Positions 16,523-25,056 of a DNA stretch of 64,000 nt are shown here, in pieces. Origin of the DNA: Jiella soli (GTDB lineage: Bacteria; Pseudomonadota; Alphaproteobacteria; Rhizobiales; Rhizobiaceae). Numbering within the stretch: the first letter of the stretch is position 1; each line of letters starts with the position of its first letter. The notes beneath the pieces were generated by a model. The model was given only the letters and a program-made list of their open reading frames with translations. It searched no databases and was not told the origin of the DNA. The position numbers and the translations under genes are program-made. The stretch lies in contig NZ_JAJAVB010000026.1 of NCBI RefSeq assembly GCF_020615385.1, forward strand, positions 1-64,000, read 5' to 3'.

Positions 16523-17725
16523 ATGAAGACGGCCGACGATCTGATCGCGGACGATGCGCGGCTGTTGTCCTCGCAACTTGCTGCCATGCGCGCTCGCCTC
16601 TTTCCTCCCTTGTCGCAGAAGGTCCTGCGATCATTCTCCTCTGGGGAGGCGGCACGTTTGATCGGCGTCTCCGACGGTTATCTGCGGCAATTGTCGCTGT
16701 CGGGCGAAGGACCGCAACCCGAGATCGGCCCTGGGGGAAGGCGCTCCTATACGCTTGCCGACATCAATGCGCTGCGCCAACATCTTGCGGGCCAGCACGA
16801 CAAAGGTAGCGCCAAGGCACGCCAGTATCTGAAATGGCGAGATCCAGACGCCGGCGAGCATCTCCAGGTCATCGCCGTGACCAATTTCAAAGGGGGCTCC
16901 GGCAAGACTACGACCTCGGCCCATCTTGCCCAATATTTTGCTCTTGAAGGCTATCGCACGCTCGGCATTGATCTCGATCCGCAAGCGTCTTTTTCCACCC
17001 TGCTCGGCTATCAACCCGAGCATGACCTTTCCGGCAACGACACGCTCTATGGCGCAATCCGCTACGACGGCGAGAGACGCCCGCTGGCCGAGATTGTCCA
17101 GCACACCTATTTTGACGGGCTCGACCTCGTACCGGGCAACCTGGAACTCCAGGAGTTCGAGCACACTACGCCGCGTGAACTTGCCAAGGATGGCGGCACC
17201 GGCGGACTGCCCTTCTTCGTCAGGGTACAGAGCGCGATAGCGGAGGTTGCGGACAATTACGACATCGTCATTCTCGACTGCCCGCCCCAGCTCGGCTTTC
17301 TGACGCTCGGCGCGCTCTGCGCGGCGACCTCGGTGATCGTCACCGTGCATCCGCAGATGCTCGACGTCGCTTCGATGAGCCAGTTCCTGTTCATGACCGC
17401 CGACCTCCTCTCGGTGGTGCGCGAGGCCGGCGGCACGCTGCAATTCGACTTCCTGCGCTATCTCCTCACTCGCTACGAGCCGCATGACGCCCCGCAGGCG
17501 CAGATCGCCGGCTTTCTGCGCGCCCAGTTCGGTGACCGGGTGCTGACCAACGCCATGCTGAAGTCGACCGCGATCGCCGATGCCGGCCTCACGAAGCAGA
17601 CGCTCTACGAGGTTGGGCGGGAGAATTTTAGCCGCGGAACCTATGATCGGGTGGTGGAATCCCTCACTGCGGTCAATGACGAGATTGCGGCGCTGGTCCA
17701 GAAGAGTTGGGGGCGGATGCGATGA
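16523..17725 (+). CDS. repA: repABC-type partition ATPase RepA
   Basis: A 400-residue ParA-family ATPase that would move plasmid copies apart and repress its own promoter. The N-terminus has a MerR-like DNA-binding helix-turn-helix (Ser-Gly-Glu-Ala-Ala-Arg-Leu-Ile-Gly-Val-Ser, about residues 40-50). Walker A (Lys-Gly-Gly-Ser-Gly-Lys-Thr-Thr) is at 123-130 and a Walker A'-type Ile-Leu-Asp-Cys-Pro-Pro motif follows near 252-257. Length and layout match RepA of repABC replicons. GGAGCGGAGCG precedes the ATG. The stop codon overlaps the ATG of the next frame (ATGA at 17722-17725), which is where repB would normally follow. Confidence 0.95.
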   Translation: MKTADDLIADDARLLSSQLAAMRARLFPPLSQKVLRSFSSGEAARLIGVSDGYLRQLSLSGEGPQPEIGPGGRRSYTLADINALRQHLAGQHDKGSAKARQYLKWRDPDAGEHLQVIAVTNFKGGSGKTTTSAHLAQYFALEGYRTLGIDLDPQASFSTLLGYQPEHDLSGNDTLYGAIRYDGERRPLAEIVQHTYFDGLDLVPGNLELQEFEHTTPRELAKDGGTGGLPFFVRVQSAIAEVADNYDIVILDCPPQLGFLTLGALCAATSVIVTVHPQMLDVASMSQFLFMTADLLSVVREAGGTLQFDFLRYLLTRYEPHDAPQAQIAGFLRAQFGDRVLTNAMLKSTAIADAGLTKQTLYEVGRENFSRGTYDRVVESLTAVNDEIAALVQKSWGRMR

Positions 17726-18411
17726 ACCGGTCCCCACCCCTGCAGCGAAGCAGCAAGTTGTCAGCTGACAACTTTGCCCACGGCAGGCTGGTCGGCGCTG
17801 GGGGGCGGTCATGCATACAGCATGCGAATCGTCTTTCGGACTCTGTAACGGCGGCAGAGTTGTCAGCTGACAACTGCCAGGGGGTAGGTTGGGGTGCGGC
17901 CAAGCCAGTCCGGATCCGACGTTCGGCCAGGAAGGCTTCGACAAGGCAGTGTGGGCTGGGGCTTTTTTCCTGGTGCAGCGCGCAGGGCACCGAGCAATCC
18001 AGCCTTCCACCGGCCATGCTGAATGCCACGAGGTTGTCAGCTGACAACTATCCCGGTTTAGCACTAGCCGCTTTAAGACCCGCGTGGGCCGCATGGAAGC
18101 CTATGCAGCTCAAGTTTGCCAAGACCGGTCGCAAGTTGTCACCTGACAACTTTCGTGGTCATTCCCTGGCCTATGACGCCAACTGGCAGCCAAGCCATCC
18201 GAGCACAAACCGTCCCCACCGGATAAGGTCAAGATTGTCAGCTGAGAACTGCGTCAAGGCTGACCCAATGAGGATTCGGCGTGTCAGGGCTCGGCGCTCG
18301 GCTTGGCCGTCGTGGGACAGGCAGTCTGAGCTCCGTCTCCTCTCCTTGAACGAAGCACCTGACATCGAGCAGCTGAAATCCGCCGCTCACCCATCAGGCC
18401 GAAGCCAATGA
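17722..18411 (+). CDS. putative translated parS-array ORF 1 (LSADN-repeat protein)
   Basis: A 229-residue frame that begins with ATG overlapping the repA stop (ATGA) and ends by overlapping the ATG of the next frame (ATGA at 18408-18411). Five parS or parS-like palindromes lie inside it, and each is read in the same phase, giving Leu-Ser-Ala-Asp-Asn or a variant (Leu-Ser-Pro-Asp-Asn, Leu-Ser-Ala-Glu-Asn) preceded by Lys, Glu or Arg. The sequence between motifs is basic, low in complexity and without a recognisable domain. It may be a real, coupled gene whose product carries the motifs, or translation may only serve to couple repB expression to repA. No homologue is known to me. Coding status is inferred from frame and junction structure. 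Confidence 0.45.
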   Translation: MNRSPPLQRSSKLSADNFAHGRLVGAGGRSCIQHANRLSDSVTAAELSADNCQGVGWGAAKPVRIRRSARKASTRQCGLGLFSWCSAQGTEQSSLPPAMLNATRLSADNYPGLALAALRPAWAAWKPMQLKFAKTGRKLSPDNFRGHSLAYDANWQPSHPSTNRPHRIRSRLSAENCVKADPMRIRRVRARRSAWPSWDRQSELRLLSLNEAPDIEQLKSAAHPSGRSQ

Positions 18412-19625
18412 GGTTATCAGCCGACAGCTGGGGCGGCGTGGGGCATATCGAGTCAAGCCTCATGCTGGCATCCCGTAAGAGGTTTCAGCCTGTCGCTGCC
18501 GCGGCGATGAGTGACAACAGTGCCAAAAGGCCCCCGATCAAGGAGCCGATTGGCACTTGCCGGGATCCAGCGTCCCAGGGCGCCGAACTGATTCTAGGCG
18601 CAACAAAGTCAGCCGAGTTGTCAGCTGACAACTGGAATTGCAAATCGGCTGTCCCGAGAAACTTATGGCGCCGGATCACATGCGATCTTCGGGTCAAGCG
18701 GACCAAGGCAAGGAGCTCAGCGGCCAGATTTTGGCAGGCAAGGGGCGGAAGCCGCGCCGCGGCTCACACCTTGGACCCTTCCGACGCAACAGAACAAAAG
18801 CGGCGGTTGTCAGCTCACAACCTTACCGACAGGATGCCCATCAAACATCACCGCAAGCCGACCCTTAGGAGCCCGGGCCTTCGCCTCAAGCCCGGGACGA
18901 CAGATAGGTTGTCAGCTGACAATTCTGCCATCCGCCCCACCATCAGGGGGCCAATCGGCACCCCCGTCGATCTGGCCTCCGGGGGCGCCGGGCTAGTCCT
19001 GAATGCAGGAAAGCCACCGGAGTTGTCAGCTGACAACTGGGTCCATGGATCGGCCACCGCGGAAGGTTCGTGGCGCCAGCTCGGGTTTGACGTTCGAGCT
19101 GAGCGGACGGAAGCAAAGTTGTCAGCGGCAAGTTTCTGGCGCGCAGAGAAGCAAACGCGAACCGCGCAGCGCGTCTCGGAACCTTCCGACGCAACAGGAC
19201 GAGGTCGGTTGTCAGCTGACAACCCTGCCAACCGGATGCCCATCGAGCGTCACCGCAAGCCGATCCTCAGAAGCCCAGGCTTTCATCTTGAACCCTGGAG
19301 GGGAGGCAAGTTGTCAGCTGATAACTCCTCGATCGGACTTACCATTAACGGCCCGATTGCCACCCATCTGGATCAAGCCTCCCAGGGCGCCCGGGTAGAC
19401 CGGGGCGCAGCAAAGCCGTCCCAGTTGTCAGCTGACAACTGGGGCGGCGGATCGGCCATCGCGGAAGGCGCGTGGCGCCAGATTGAGTTCGACCTTCGAG
19501 CTGAGCGGACGGAGGCAAGATTGTCAGCGGTGGCATTTCGACGAGCAAAGGACCTAAGACGAACCGCAGAGCGTGTCTCCAAACCTTCCGACGCAACAGA
19601 ACGGGATCGGTTGTCAGCTGACAAC
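17757..19625. repeat. parS: parS centromere array: copies of GTTGTCAGCTGACAAC
   Basis: The 16-bp palindrome GTTGTCAGCTGACAAC fits the repABC parS consensus GTTnnnnGCnnnnAAC, the RepB binding site. Perfect copies start at 17757, 17859, 18033, 18617, 19022, 19208, 19424 and 19610. Copies with one change start at 18135, 18806, 18908 and 19310. More degenerate copies start at 18234, 18413, 18503, about 18711, 19118 and 19520. Typical repABC plasmids have one to a few sites, so this is a greatly expanded centromere. Intersite distances within each of the two ORFs are multiples of three (102, 174, 102 and 99 in the first; 96, 90, 102 and 114 within the second). Confidence 0.9.
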
Positions 19626-19715
19626 TCCGCTTTCCTCAGCCCGCTTCCTGACCGCCTGAGGGCAGGTTCCTGTTGCTGGCAGGACTCACGCAGACCGATC
19701 GGGAGTACCGCATGA
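18408..19715 (+). CDS. putative translated parS-array ORF 2 (134-residue tandem repeats)
   Basis: A 435-residue frame starting at the ATGA overlap with ORF 1 and ending in an ATGA overlap with repB (19712-19715). It contains the second group of parS sites, all in one phase and read as Leu-Ser-Ala-Asp-Asn followed by Trp, Ser or Pro. Its three DNA units of 402-405 bp give three 134-135-residue protein repeats, each with recurring blocks such as Arg-Ala-Glu-Arg-Thr-Glu-Ala, Pro-Ser-Asp-Ala-Thr and Arg-Met-Pro-Ile-x2-His-Arg-Lys-Pro. Because 402 is divisible by three, duplication preserved the frame. No domain is recognised. A Trp-Arg and Arg-Thr-rich composition suggests possible nucleic-acid contact, which is speculation. 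Confidence 0.45.
   Translation: MRLSADSWGGVGHIESSLMLASRKRFQPVAAAAMSDNSAKRPPIKEPIGTCRDPASQGAELILGATKSAELSADNWNCKSAVPRNLWRRITCDLRVKRTKARSSAARFWQARGGSRAAAHTLDPSDATEQKRRLSAHNLTDRMPIKHHRKPTLRSPGLRLKPGTTDRLSADNSAIRPTIRGPIGTPVDLASGGAGLVLNAGKPPELSADNWVHGSATAEGSWRQLGFDVRAERTEAKLSAASFWRAEKQTRTAQRVSEPSDATGRGRLSADNPANRMPIERHRKPILRSPGFHLEPWRGGKLSADNSSIGLTINGPIATHLDQASQGARVDRGAAKPSQLSADNWGGGSAIAEGAWRQIEFDLRAERTEARLSAVAFRRAKDLRRTAERVSKPSDATERDRLSADNSAFLSPLPDRLRAGSCCWQDSRRPIGSTA
18540..19625 (+). repeat. 402-bp tandem repeat units inside the parS array
   Basis: Four site classes recur with a 402-405 bp period: A at 18617, 19022, 19424; B (degenerate) at about 18711, 19118, 19520; C at 18806, 19208, 19610; D at 18908, 19310. 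The spacers between sites are also recognisably similar from unit to unit, with substitutions throughout, so this is an old higher-order duplication. A more decayed copy can be traced back to about 18413 (C-like) and 18503 (D-like). Confidence 0.85.
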
Positions 19716-20806
19716 AACGACGCGATCACCTGCGCCAACTCCTCACCGCCCAGAAGGGCGCCGCCGAGACGGCCGAGCCCTCACCGGCACTCCCGGCGAG
19801 CGACGACCGGCCGCCGGCTGGGCCCCTGGCACGCGTGCCCTCCGGCGCGGTGAAGGCGATGGGGCTGACCCTCGGCACGCTCGCCCGCGACGCCGAGGCC
19901 GCTCGAGCGTTGCGCGCCGAAATCGCTGCCGGCGAACGCGTCGTGGAACTCGATACCGTCAAGATCGAGCCCTCCCCAGTCGCAGACCGTCTGTCGCGGG
20001 TCGGTGAGGAGATTGGGCTCGACGAGGCCTTCGAGGCGCTGAAAGCCTCGATCGCCGAGACCGGCCAGCAGGTGCCCGTGCTGGTGCGTCCGCATCAAGA
20101 CCCCGAGAAGGCGGGGCGCGGTGTCTATCAGACTGCCTATGGCCATCGCCGCATCGCCGCCGCCGCGGCGCTGGGACAAAAGGTGCGGGCAATCATCCGC
20201 GAACTCGATGACGCCGCCTTGGTGCTCGCCCAGGGAAAGGAAAATGCTGAGCGCCGAGACCTCTCCTTCATCGAGCGTGCCATCTTCGCCAAGAGGCTTA
20301 CCGATTATGGCTTTGAGCGCGCCGTCGCGCAGGCCGCGCTCGCCGTCGACAAGGCCGAGATGAGCCGGCTCCTCCAGGTAGCCGAACGGGTCCCGGACTA
20401 TATCGCCCGGGCGATCGGGCCGGCCCCAAAGGCCGGGCGGCCGCGCTGGCTGGAGCTCGCAGACTATCTCATGAGCGACGCGGGACGGGCGAAGGCGCAG
20501 GATGAGATTGGCTCCACCGGCTTTGTCGCCGCCGGCTCCGACGAACGCTTCCGCCGATTGCATGCGCGCCTTCGCCCCCGCAGCCGCGCAAAGGAAGGCA
20601 AGAGGCCGGCGCGCAGCATCCTTGCCGCCGACGGCCGCGAAATTGCGCGCCTTACTGCGGTCCGTGGCGGACGCATGCGTCTGGACCTCGGCGCCGCGGA
20701 CGGCTTTGCGGACTTCCTGGCCGAGCGTCTCGCCAACCTTCACGCCGACTATGAGATGGAGAGGGCGGAAAAATCCGAGGGTCCGGACGAGGCCGCAGAG
20801 CGATAG
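19712..20806 (+). CDS. repB: repABC-type partition protein RepB (ParB family)
   Basis: A 364-residue centromere-binding protein. A ParB-like N-terminal domain contains Gly-His-Arg-Arg at residues 144-147, followed by Glu-Asn-Ala-Glu-Arg-Arg-Asp-Leu-Ser near 182-190, then a helix-turn-helix region that should recognise the parS palindromes. The ATG at 19712 overlaps the stop of the preceding frame (ATGA) and has GGAG about 8 bases upstream. In a standard repABC operon repC would follow. Here the next gene, rfbD, is convergent and only 50 bases away, so the operon ends with repB. Confidence 0.94.
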   Translation: MKRRDHLRQLLTAQKGAAETAEPSPALPASDDRPPAGPLARVPSGAVKAMGLTLGTLARDAEAARALRAEIAAGERVVELDTVKIEPSPVADRLSRVGEEIGLDEAFEALKASIAETGQQVPVLVRPHQDPEKAGRGVYQTAYGHRRIAAAAALGQKVRAIIRELDDAALVLAQGKENAERRDLSFIERAIFAKRLTDYGFERAVAQAALAVDKAEMSRLLQVAERVPDYIARAIGPAPKAGRPRWLELADYLMSDAGRAKAQDEIGSTGFVAAGSDERFRRLHARLRPRSRAKEGKRPARSILAADGREIARLTAVRGGRMRLDLGAADGFADFLAERLANLHADYEMERAEKSEGPDEAAER

Positions 20807-20811
20807 GAAAG

Positions 20812-20827
20812 GGCCGCCCCGGCGGCC
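20812..20827. terminator. possible terminator hairpin between repB and rfbD
   Basis: GGCCGCC-CC-GGCGGCC forms a compact, very GC-rich 7-bp stem in the 50-base gap between convergent genes. The loop is only two bases and there is no T-run, so function is uncertain. Confidence 0.35.
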
Positions 20828-20856
20828 GCAGCCCAGGGAAGGATTGGGGTGGCCGG

Positions 20857-21738
20857 CTACAGCGGCTCGCGCAGCACGTCGGCCAGCGCCGTCCGCCAAG
20901 GCCGCAGGGCGATACCGTGGACGGCTTTCAGCTTCGCACAGTCCAGCTCTGAATTCGCCGGGCGCCGCGCCGGCGTCGGATAGTCGGCCGTCGTGATCGG
21001 CGAGACCGTCGGGACGCGCGGCAGGAACGGCTCGGACAGCCGGAAGATCTCGCGGGCGAAGTCGCACCAATTGGTCACGCCCCCGCCGGCGGCATGGAAG
21101 GTGCCGAAGCCGCCTGCCGGCATCGCGCCAGCAAGATGCGAACGCGCGATCGCGACGATCGCGTCGGCGAGATCACCGGCGGCCGTCGGCGAACCCGTCT
21201 GGTCGGCGACGATCCGCAGCGCCTCGCGCTCGCGCGCCAGCCGCAGCATGGTCTTCACGAAGTTCTGGCCATGGCGCGAATAGACCCAGGCGGTGCGCAG
21301 GATCACATGCTCGCCGCAGAGCCGGCGCACGGCCTCCTCGCCAGCGAGCTTGCTCTCGCCATAGACGCCGAGCGGCGCCACCTTATCGTCCTCGCGGTAG
21401 GCGCCGATCTTCGACCCGTCGAAGACGTAGTCGGTCGAGACATGGACGATCGCCGCCCCCGCATCTGCGGCCGCCTCGGCGAGATGGGCAGCGCCGTCGC
21501 GGTTGACGACGAAGGCCGCCTCCCGCTCGCTCTCGGCCTTGTCGACCGCGGTGTAGGCGGCGGCGTTGACGACGAGCTTTGCGCCCGAGGCCCGGACTGC
21601 CGCCATCACCGCGGCCCGGTCGGTGATGTCGAGGCTGGAGCGGTCGAAGGCGGCAAGGCTCATCCCCGCGTCCCGCGCCGCGCGCTCGACCTCGATGCCG
21701 AGCTGACCCTTCGCGCCGGCGAGGAGGAGATCGCTCAT
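20857..21738 (-). CDS. rfbD: dTDP-4-dehydrorhamnose reductase
   Basis: A 293-residue NADPH-dependent reductase catalysing the last step of dTDP-L-rhamnose synthesis in the cytosol. It has an N-terminal nucleotide-binding Gly-Ala-Lys-Gly-Gln-Leu-Gly motif, a [10 protein letters not shown] segment, a Ser-Thr-Asp-Tyr-Val-Phe-Asp-Gly motif and the Tyr-x3-Lys catalytic pair (Tyr-Gly-Glu-Ser-Lys). The ATG at 21738 overlaps the rfbB stop by 4 bases, so the frame extending to 21801 is not the true start. It is last in an rfbC-rfbB-rfbD operon and converges on repB. Confidence 0.95.
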   Translation of the reverse strand: MSDLLLAGAKGQLGIEVERAARDAGMSLAAFDRSSLDITDRAAVMAAVRASGAKLVVNAAAYTAVDKAESEREAAFVVNRDGAAHLAEAAADAGAAIVHVSTDYVFDGSKIGAYREDDKVAPLGVYGESKLAGEEAVRRLCGEHVILRTAWVYSRHGQNFVKTMLRLAREREALRIVADQTGSPTAAGDLADAIVAIARSHLAGAMPAGGFGTFHAAGGGVTNWCDFAREIFRLSEPFLPRVPTVSPITTADYPTPARRPANSELDCAKLKAVHGIALRPWRTALADVLREPL

Positions 21739-22793
21739 TTCTCCGCCCCCTTCAGGCCGAGCCGTTCGCCCTGATAGCTCTGCGACCGGATCGCCTCCCA
21801 CCAGGGCCGGTTGGCGAGATACCAGGCGACGGTCTTGGCGAGCCCGGTCTCGAAGCTTTCCCGCGGCCGCCAGCCGAGTTCGTTAGAGACCTTGGTGATA
21901 TCCATGGCGTAGCGGACGTCGTGGCCCGGCCGGTCGGTCACGAAGCGGATCAGCTCGCGGTGCGGGCGCCCGCTCGGGGCGAGCTCGTCGAGAAGGTCGC
22001 AGATCGCCCGCACGACGGAAATGTTGGTGCGCTCAGCTTCACCGCCGATATTGTAGACCTCGCCGAGGCGGCCCTTGGTCGCCACCGTCCACAGGGCGCG
22101 GGCGTGGTCCTCGACGAACAGCCAGTCGCGGACGTTCTCGCCGGTGCCGTAGACCGGCAGGTCCTTGCCCTCCAGACCGTTGAGGATGGTCAGAGGAATG
22201 AGCTTTTCGGGGAAGTGGTAGGGGCCGTAATTGTTGGAGCAGTTGGTGGTGACGACCGGCAGCCCGTAGGTGTGGTGCCAGGCGCGCACCAGATGGTCCG
22301 AGGATGCCTTGGAGGCCGAATAGGGCGAGTTCGGCGCATAGGCCGTCGTCTCGGTGAACAGGCCCTCGGCCCCGAGCGAGCCGTAGACCTCGTCGGTCGA
22401 GATGTGGTGGAAGCGAAAGGCCTCGCGCCGCTCGGCGGGAAGCTTCGACCAATAGGCTCGGGCCGCCTCGAGCAGCCGGTATGTGCCGAGGACGTTGGTC
22501 TCGATGAAGGCGGCTGGCCCGTCGATCGAGCGGTCGACATGGCTCTCGGCGGCCAGATGCATGACCATGTCCGGCTGTTCGGCCGAAAAGATCTCGGCCA
22601 GCGCCGCGCCGTCGCGGATGTCGGCCTTGACGAAGCTGTAGCCGGGACGGTCGGCGACCGGCGCCACCGTGTCGAGATTGCCGGCATAGGTGAGGGCATC
22701 AAGATTGACGACCGACACGCCGAGCTCGCCGACGAGAAGACGGATGACGGCCGAGCCGATGAAGCCGGCGCCGCCTGTAACGAGAACCTTCAC
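21735..22793 (-). CDS. rfbB: dTDP-glucose 4,6-dehydratase
   Basis: A 352-residue short-chain dehydrogenase that converts dTDP-glucose to dTDP-4-keto-6-deoxyglucose. The start is a GTG at 22793 overlapping the rfbC stop (GTGA), immediately before [12 protein letters not shown], the NAD-binding loop. Ser-Thr-Asp-Glu-Val-Tyr-Gly and Tyr-Ser-Ala-Ser-Lys active-site motifs are present, as is [14 protein letters not shown], typical of RmlB. The length is normal for the family. Codons upstream of the GTG belong to the rfbC frame region and show no homology. Confidence 0.96.
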   Translation of the reverse strand: MKVLVTGGAGFIGSAVIRLLVGELGVSVVNLDALTYAGNLDTVAPVADRPGYSFVKADIRDGAALAEIFSAEQPDMVMHLAAESHVDRSIDGPAAFIETNVLGTYRLLEAARAYWSKLPAERREAFRFHHISTDEVYGSLGAEGLFTETTAYAPNSPYSASKASSDHLVRAWHHTYGLPVVTTNCSNNYGPYHFPEKLIPLTILNGLEGKDLPVYGTGENVRDWLFVEDHARALWTVATKGRLGEVYNIGGEAERTNISVVRAICDLLDELAPSGRPHRELIRFVTDRPGHDVRYAMDITKVSNELGWRPRESFETGLAKTVAWYLANRPWWEAIRSQSYQGERLGLKGAEK

Positions 22794-23377
22794 CGGGACT
22801 GATCCTTGTCGCTGGAGAAATAGGCAGGCAGATCGGCAAGGCGGGGCTGAGTCTTGTCCTTGGCGGACAGGATCGCTTCCTCTTCCGCCAAGCCCCAGTC
22901 GATCCCGAGGGCCGGATCGTTCCAGAGAAGGCCCTTGTCGTGCTCGGGCGAATAGACGTTGGAGACCTTGTAGAGGACCTCGGTATCTGGCTCGAGCGTC
23001 ACAAGGCCATGGGCGAAGCCCACAGGGACGAGGATCTGGTTCCACGCCTTGGCCGAGATGACCGCCGAGACATACCGGCCATAGGTTGGCGAACCGGTCC
23101 TGAGATCCACGGCGATGTCGAGGATCGCCCCACGCACGACGCGCACCAGCTTATCCTGGGCAAAGGGCGGTGTCTGGAAATGCAGGCCCCGCACCGTGCC
23201 CTTCTCGGCCGAATAGGCATGGTTGTCCTGGACGAAGTCCATGGTGATGCCGGCCTCACGAAAGCGGTCCCGATTGTAGGTCTCGGAGAAGAAGCCGCGG
23301 TCGTCGCCATGGCGCCGGCACGTCACGACCAACACCTCCGGGATCGCCAGATGTTCAACGTCTAGTCCGGCCGCCAT
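22790..23377 (-). CDS. rfbC: dTDP-4-dehydrorhamnose 3,5-epimerase
   Basis: A 195-residue cupin-fold epimerase. Characteristic blocks are [10 protein letters not shown], Gln-Asp-Asn-His-Ala-Tyr-Ser, Gly-Thr-Val-Arg-Gly-Leu-His-Phe-Gln, and Val-Pro-Val-Gly-Phe-Ala-His-Gly, including the catalytic His in the Leu-His-Phe-Gln block. GAGGTAGGAC precedes the ATG at 23377. It is first in the rfbCBD operon. Together with rfbA at 52.5-53.4 kb it completes the dTDP-rhamnose pathway on this element. Confidence 0.95.
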   Translation of the reverse strand: MAAGLDVEHLAIPEVLVVTCRRHGDDRGFFSETYNRDRFREAGITMDFVQDNHAYSAEKGTVRGLHFQTPPFAQDKLVRVVRGAILDIAVDLRTGSPTYGRYVSAVISAKAWNQILVPVGFAHGLVTLEPDTEVLYKVSNVYSPEHDKGLLWNDPALGIDWGLAEEEAILSAKDKTQPRLADLPAYFSSDKDQSR

Positions 23378-23709
23378 GTCCTACCTCATGCTCGTTTCGA
23401 ACGCCCCAGCCGCCCGGAGCGGGTCGGCCAGAGGTCGCGAAGGGATGCGACATCCGGCCATATCGCGATCTTTCCCGGTCCCGATACCCCTCCTCGGCAT
23501 CATTTCCCAGAGCCAAGGCGTGGCAGGATTGGAAAAGATCTGCGACCAGCACAAGCATTCCCTTTGCAAGAAGGTAAGGCCGATGCATCCAAGGGGAGGG
23601 CCGCGACGTTCGAATGGAGCCACGCGTTGCTCTTCCGGCTGCCGCAACGGCCGGTCCCGCCGAGCCGGACGATCTGGCCGCCGCGCAAGGGCGCCAGAAC
23701 GGACAGATC

Positions 23710-24891
23710 ATGCAGGCCATTTTCACACCCCGGTTAAGCGCCTCCGGCGACCCCCTTCTTTCCCGTGACGTGATCGATGCCGCACGGGGCATCGGTATCG
23801 CCTTCGTCGTGTTCGGTCATATCAATCCGATCGGCCCGCTGGTGATCAACGCTTACGGATTCCACATGCCGCTGTTCTTCTTCCTGTCAGGCATGACCCT
23901 CAGGCGGGAACCACCGATCCTTTCTCTGATCATGCGCGACAGCCGGGCGCTCCTTCTTTACGCCGTGCTGCATTTTGGGATCCTGGCCGCCCTCACGCGC
24001 GCCGTGTTCCAACCGGCGGGAATGGCGATCGCCGCATCCTCGCCGCTCGACTGGCGCACCTATTTCCTATGGCCGGTCACGCGCAACAGCGAACACGTCC
24101 ATCTTTTCGTCATCGGTTGGTTTATCCTCGCGCTGTTCCTGGCCCGGCCGATGAGCGCCTTGATCCTGAAAGCCGCTTCGCGACTGCCGCCGGTTCCGGC
24201 GACCGTCCTGATCCTCGGGATCGCTCTCCTGGGGGCGCGGACCGGCGTCCATTTTTTCGCCTTCGCCGCGACCAAGGCATGGCCGTGGAACCTCCTCTCT
24301 CATGTCGCCGTCGCGACAGCCTTCTGCTTGTTCGGCTATCTGACCCAGAACCCGCTTGCCCGGTTCCTTCGACCAGTCCTCAATGCCGTTCCGTCGCCCC
24401 TTGCCGCAGCACTTTTCCTCTATGCGGCCTTGGTTGTCCTGCGGCTCAGTCCGTTCATCATGTCGCTCAGCCAGTATCCCGGCGGGACCATCGCCACCCT
24501 TGTGCATTCCGGTCTCGGCATCGCGATGGTGATCTGCCTTGCCAAAGCGCTAAGCACCTCACGATGGACGCGCCTGATGGGACGCAGGAGCAAGACGATC
24601 ATGACCTGGCATTTGACGGCGGCGGCAACGATCAATCTCGTCCTGGTCGAACTTGGCTATCTCGAAGCCGGGAACGTCAACGTGTTCACGATCTTCGACG
24701 TCGGCCGGTCGTGGCCGATCTATCTGTTCGCCGGACTAATAGGACCGCTTCTTGCGGCGCTGGCCGCCGAGCGGGCCTTCGCCGCGGCAGGTGCCTTCGT
24801 GCAGGCGCGCACGGGAGTGGACGTCTTACGCCTGACGACCTTCACCCCCGCCCGGCCTCGCAGCGATCGAGGAACGCCGCGTCCTCTTTGA
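23710..24891 (+). CDS. acyltransferase-3 family membrane protein
   Basis: A polytopic protein of about 393 residues (425 if an upstream ATG at 23614 is used) with roughly ten hydrophobic segments. The N-terminus has Asp-Ala-Ala-Arg-Gly-Ile-Gly-Ile, then a membrane segment with Phe-Gly-His, then Phe-His-Met-Pro-Leu-Phe-Phe-Phe-Leu-Ser-Gly. This matches the acyltransferase-3 pattern in which an Arg and a His act in O-acylation of surface sugars. Its neighbourhood suggests it acetylates the rhamnose-containing polysaccharide. I prefer the ATG at 23710 because sequence before it is Ala-rich and unlike the family. It is divergent from rfbC. Confidence 0.8.
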   Translation: MQAIFTPRLSASGDPLLSRDVIDAARGIGIAFVVFGHINPIGPLVINAYGFHMPLFFFLSGMTLRREPPILSLIMRDSRALLLYAVLHFGILAALTRAVFQPAGMAIAASSPLDWRTYFLWPVTRNSEHVHLFVIGWFILALFLARPMSALILKAASRLPPVPATVLILGIALLGARTGVHFFAFAATKAWPWNLLSHVAVATAFCLFGYLTQNPLARFLRPVLNAVPSPLAAALFLYAALVVLRLSPFIMSLSQYPGGTIATLVHSGLGIAMVICLAKALSTSRWTRLMGRRSKTIMTWHLTAAATINLVLVELGYLEAGNVNVFTIFDVGRSWPIYLFAGLIGPLLAALAAERAFAAAGAFVQARTGVDVLRLTTFTPARPRSDRGTPRPL

Positions 24892-25056
24892 GGCCGAACT
24901 CCGCCCACGCTCGCAATTCTTTGGAAAACCACCGGACCAGGCAAAGAAAGGCTGGCGGCTGCTTCACGTCGAGTTGATGGAGATGCTATCAGGCATAACC
25001 ATGATGGCGGATACGCAACTCACGCATGCCCCCGCCCGAATATAGCGGAGGAACAG

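Noticed and set aside
16631-18094. 487-residue leftward frame across repA and the first parS sites
   Set aside because: Antisense shadow of repA. The parS palindromes are self-complementary, so both strands stay open around them.
19003-19398. Frame reading parS as Cys-Gln-Leu-Thr-Thr
   Set aside because: It covers only part of the array and has no junction with repA or repB, unlike the Leu-Ser-Ala-Asp-Asn frame.
17757-19625. Possible CRISPR array (short repeats with spacers)
   Set aside because: Repeats are palindromic 16-mers matching parS, spacers are 74-158 bp, related to each other and in frame, and no cas gene is near.
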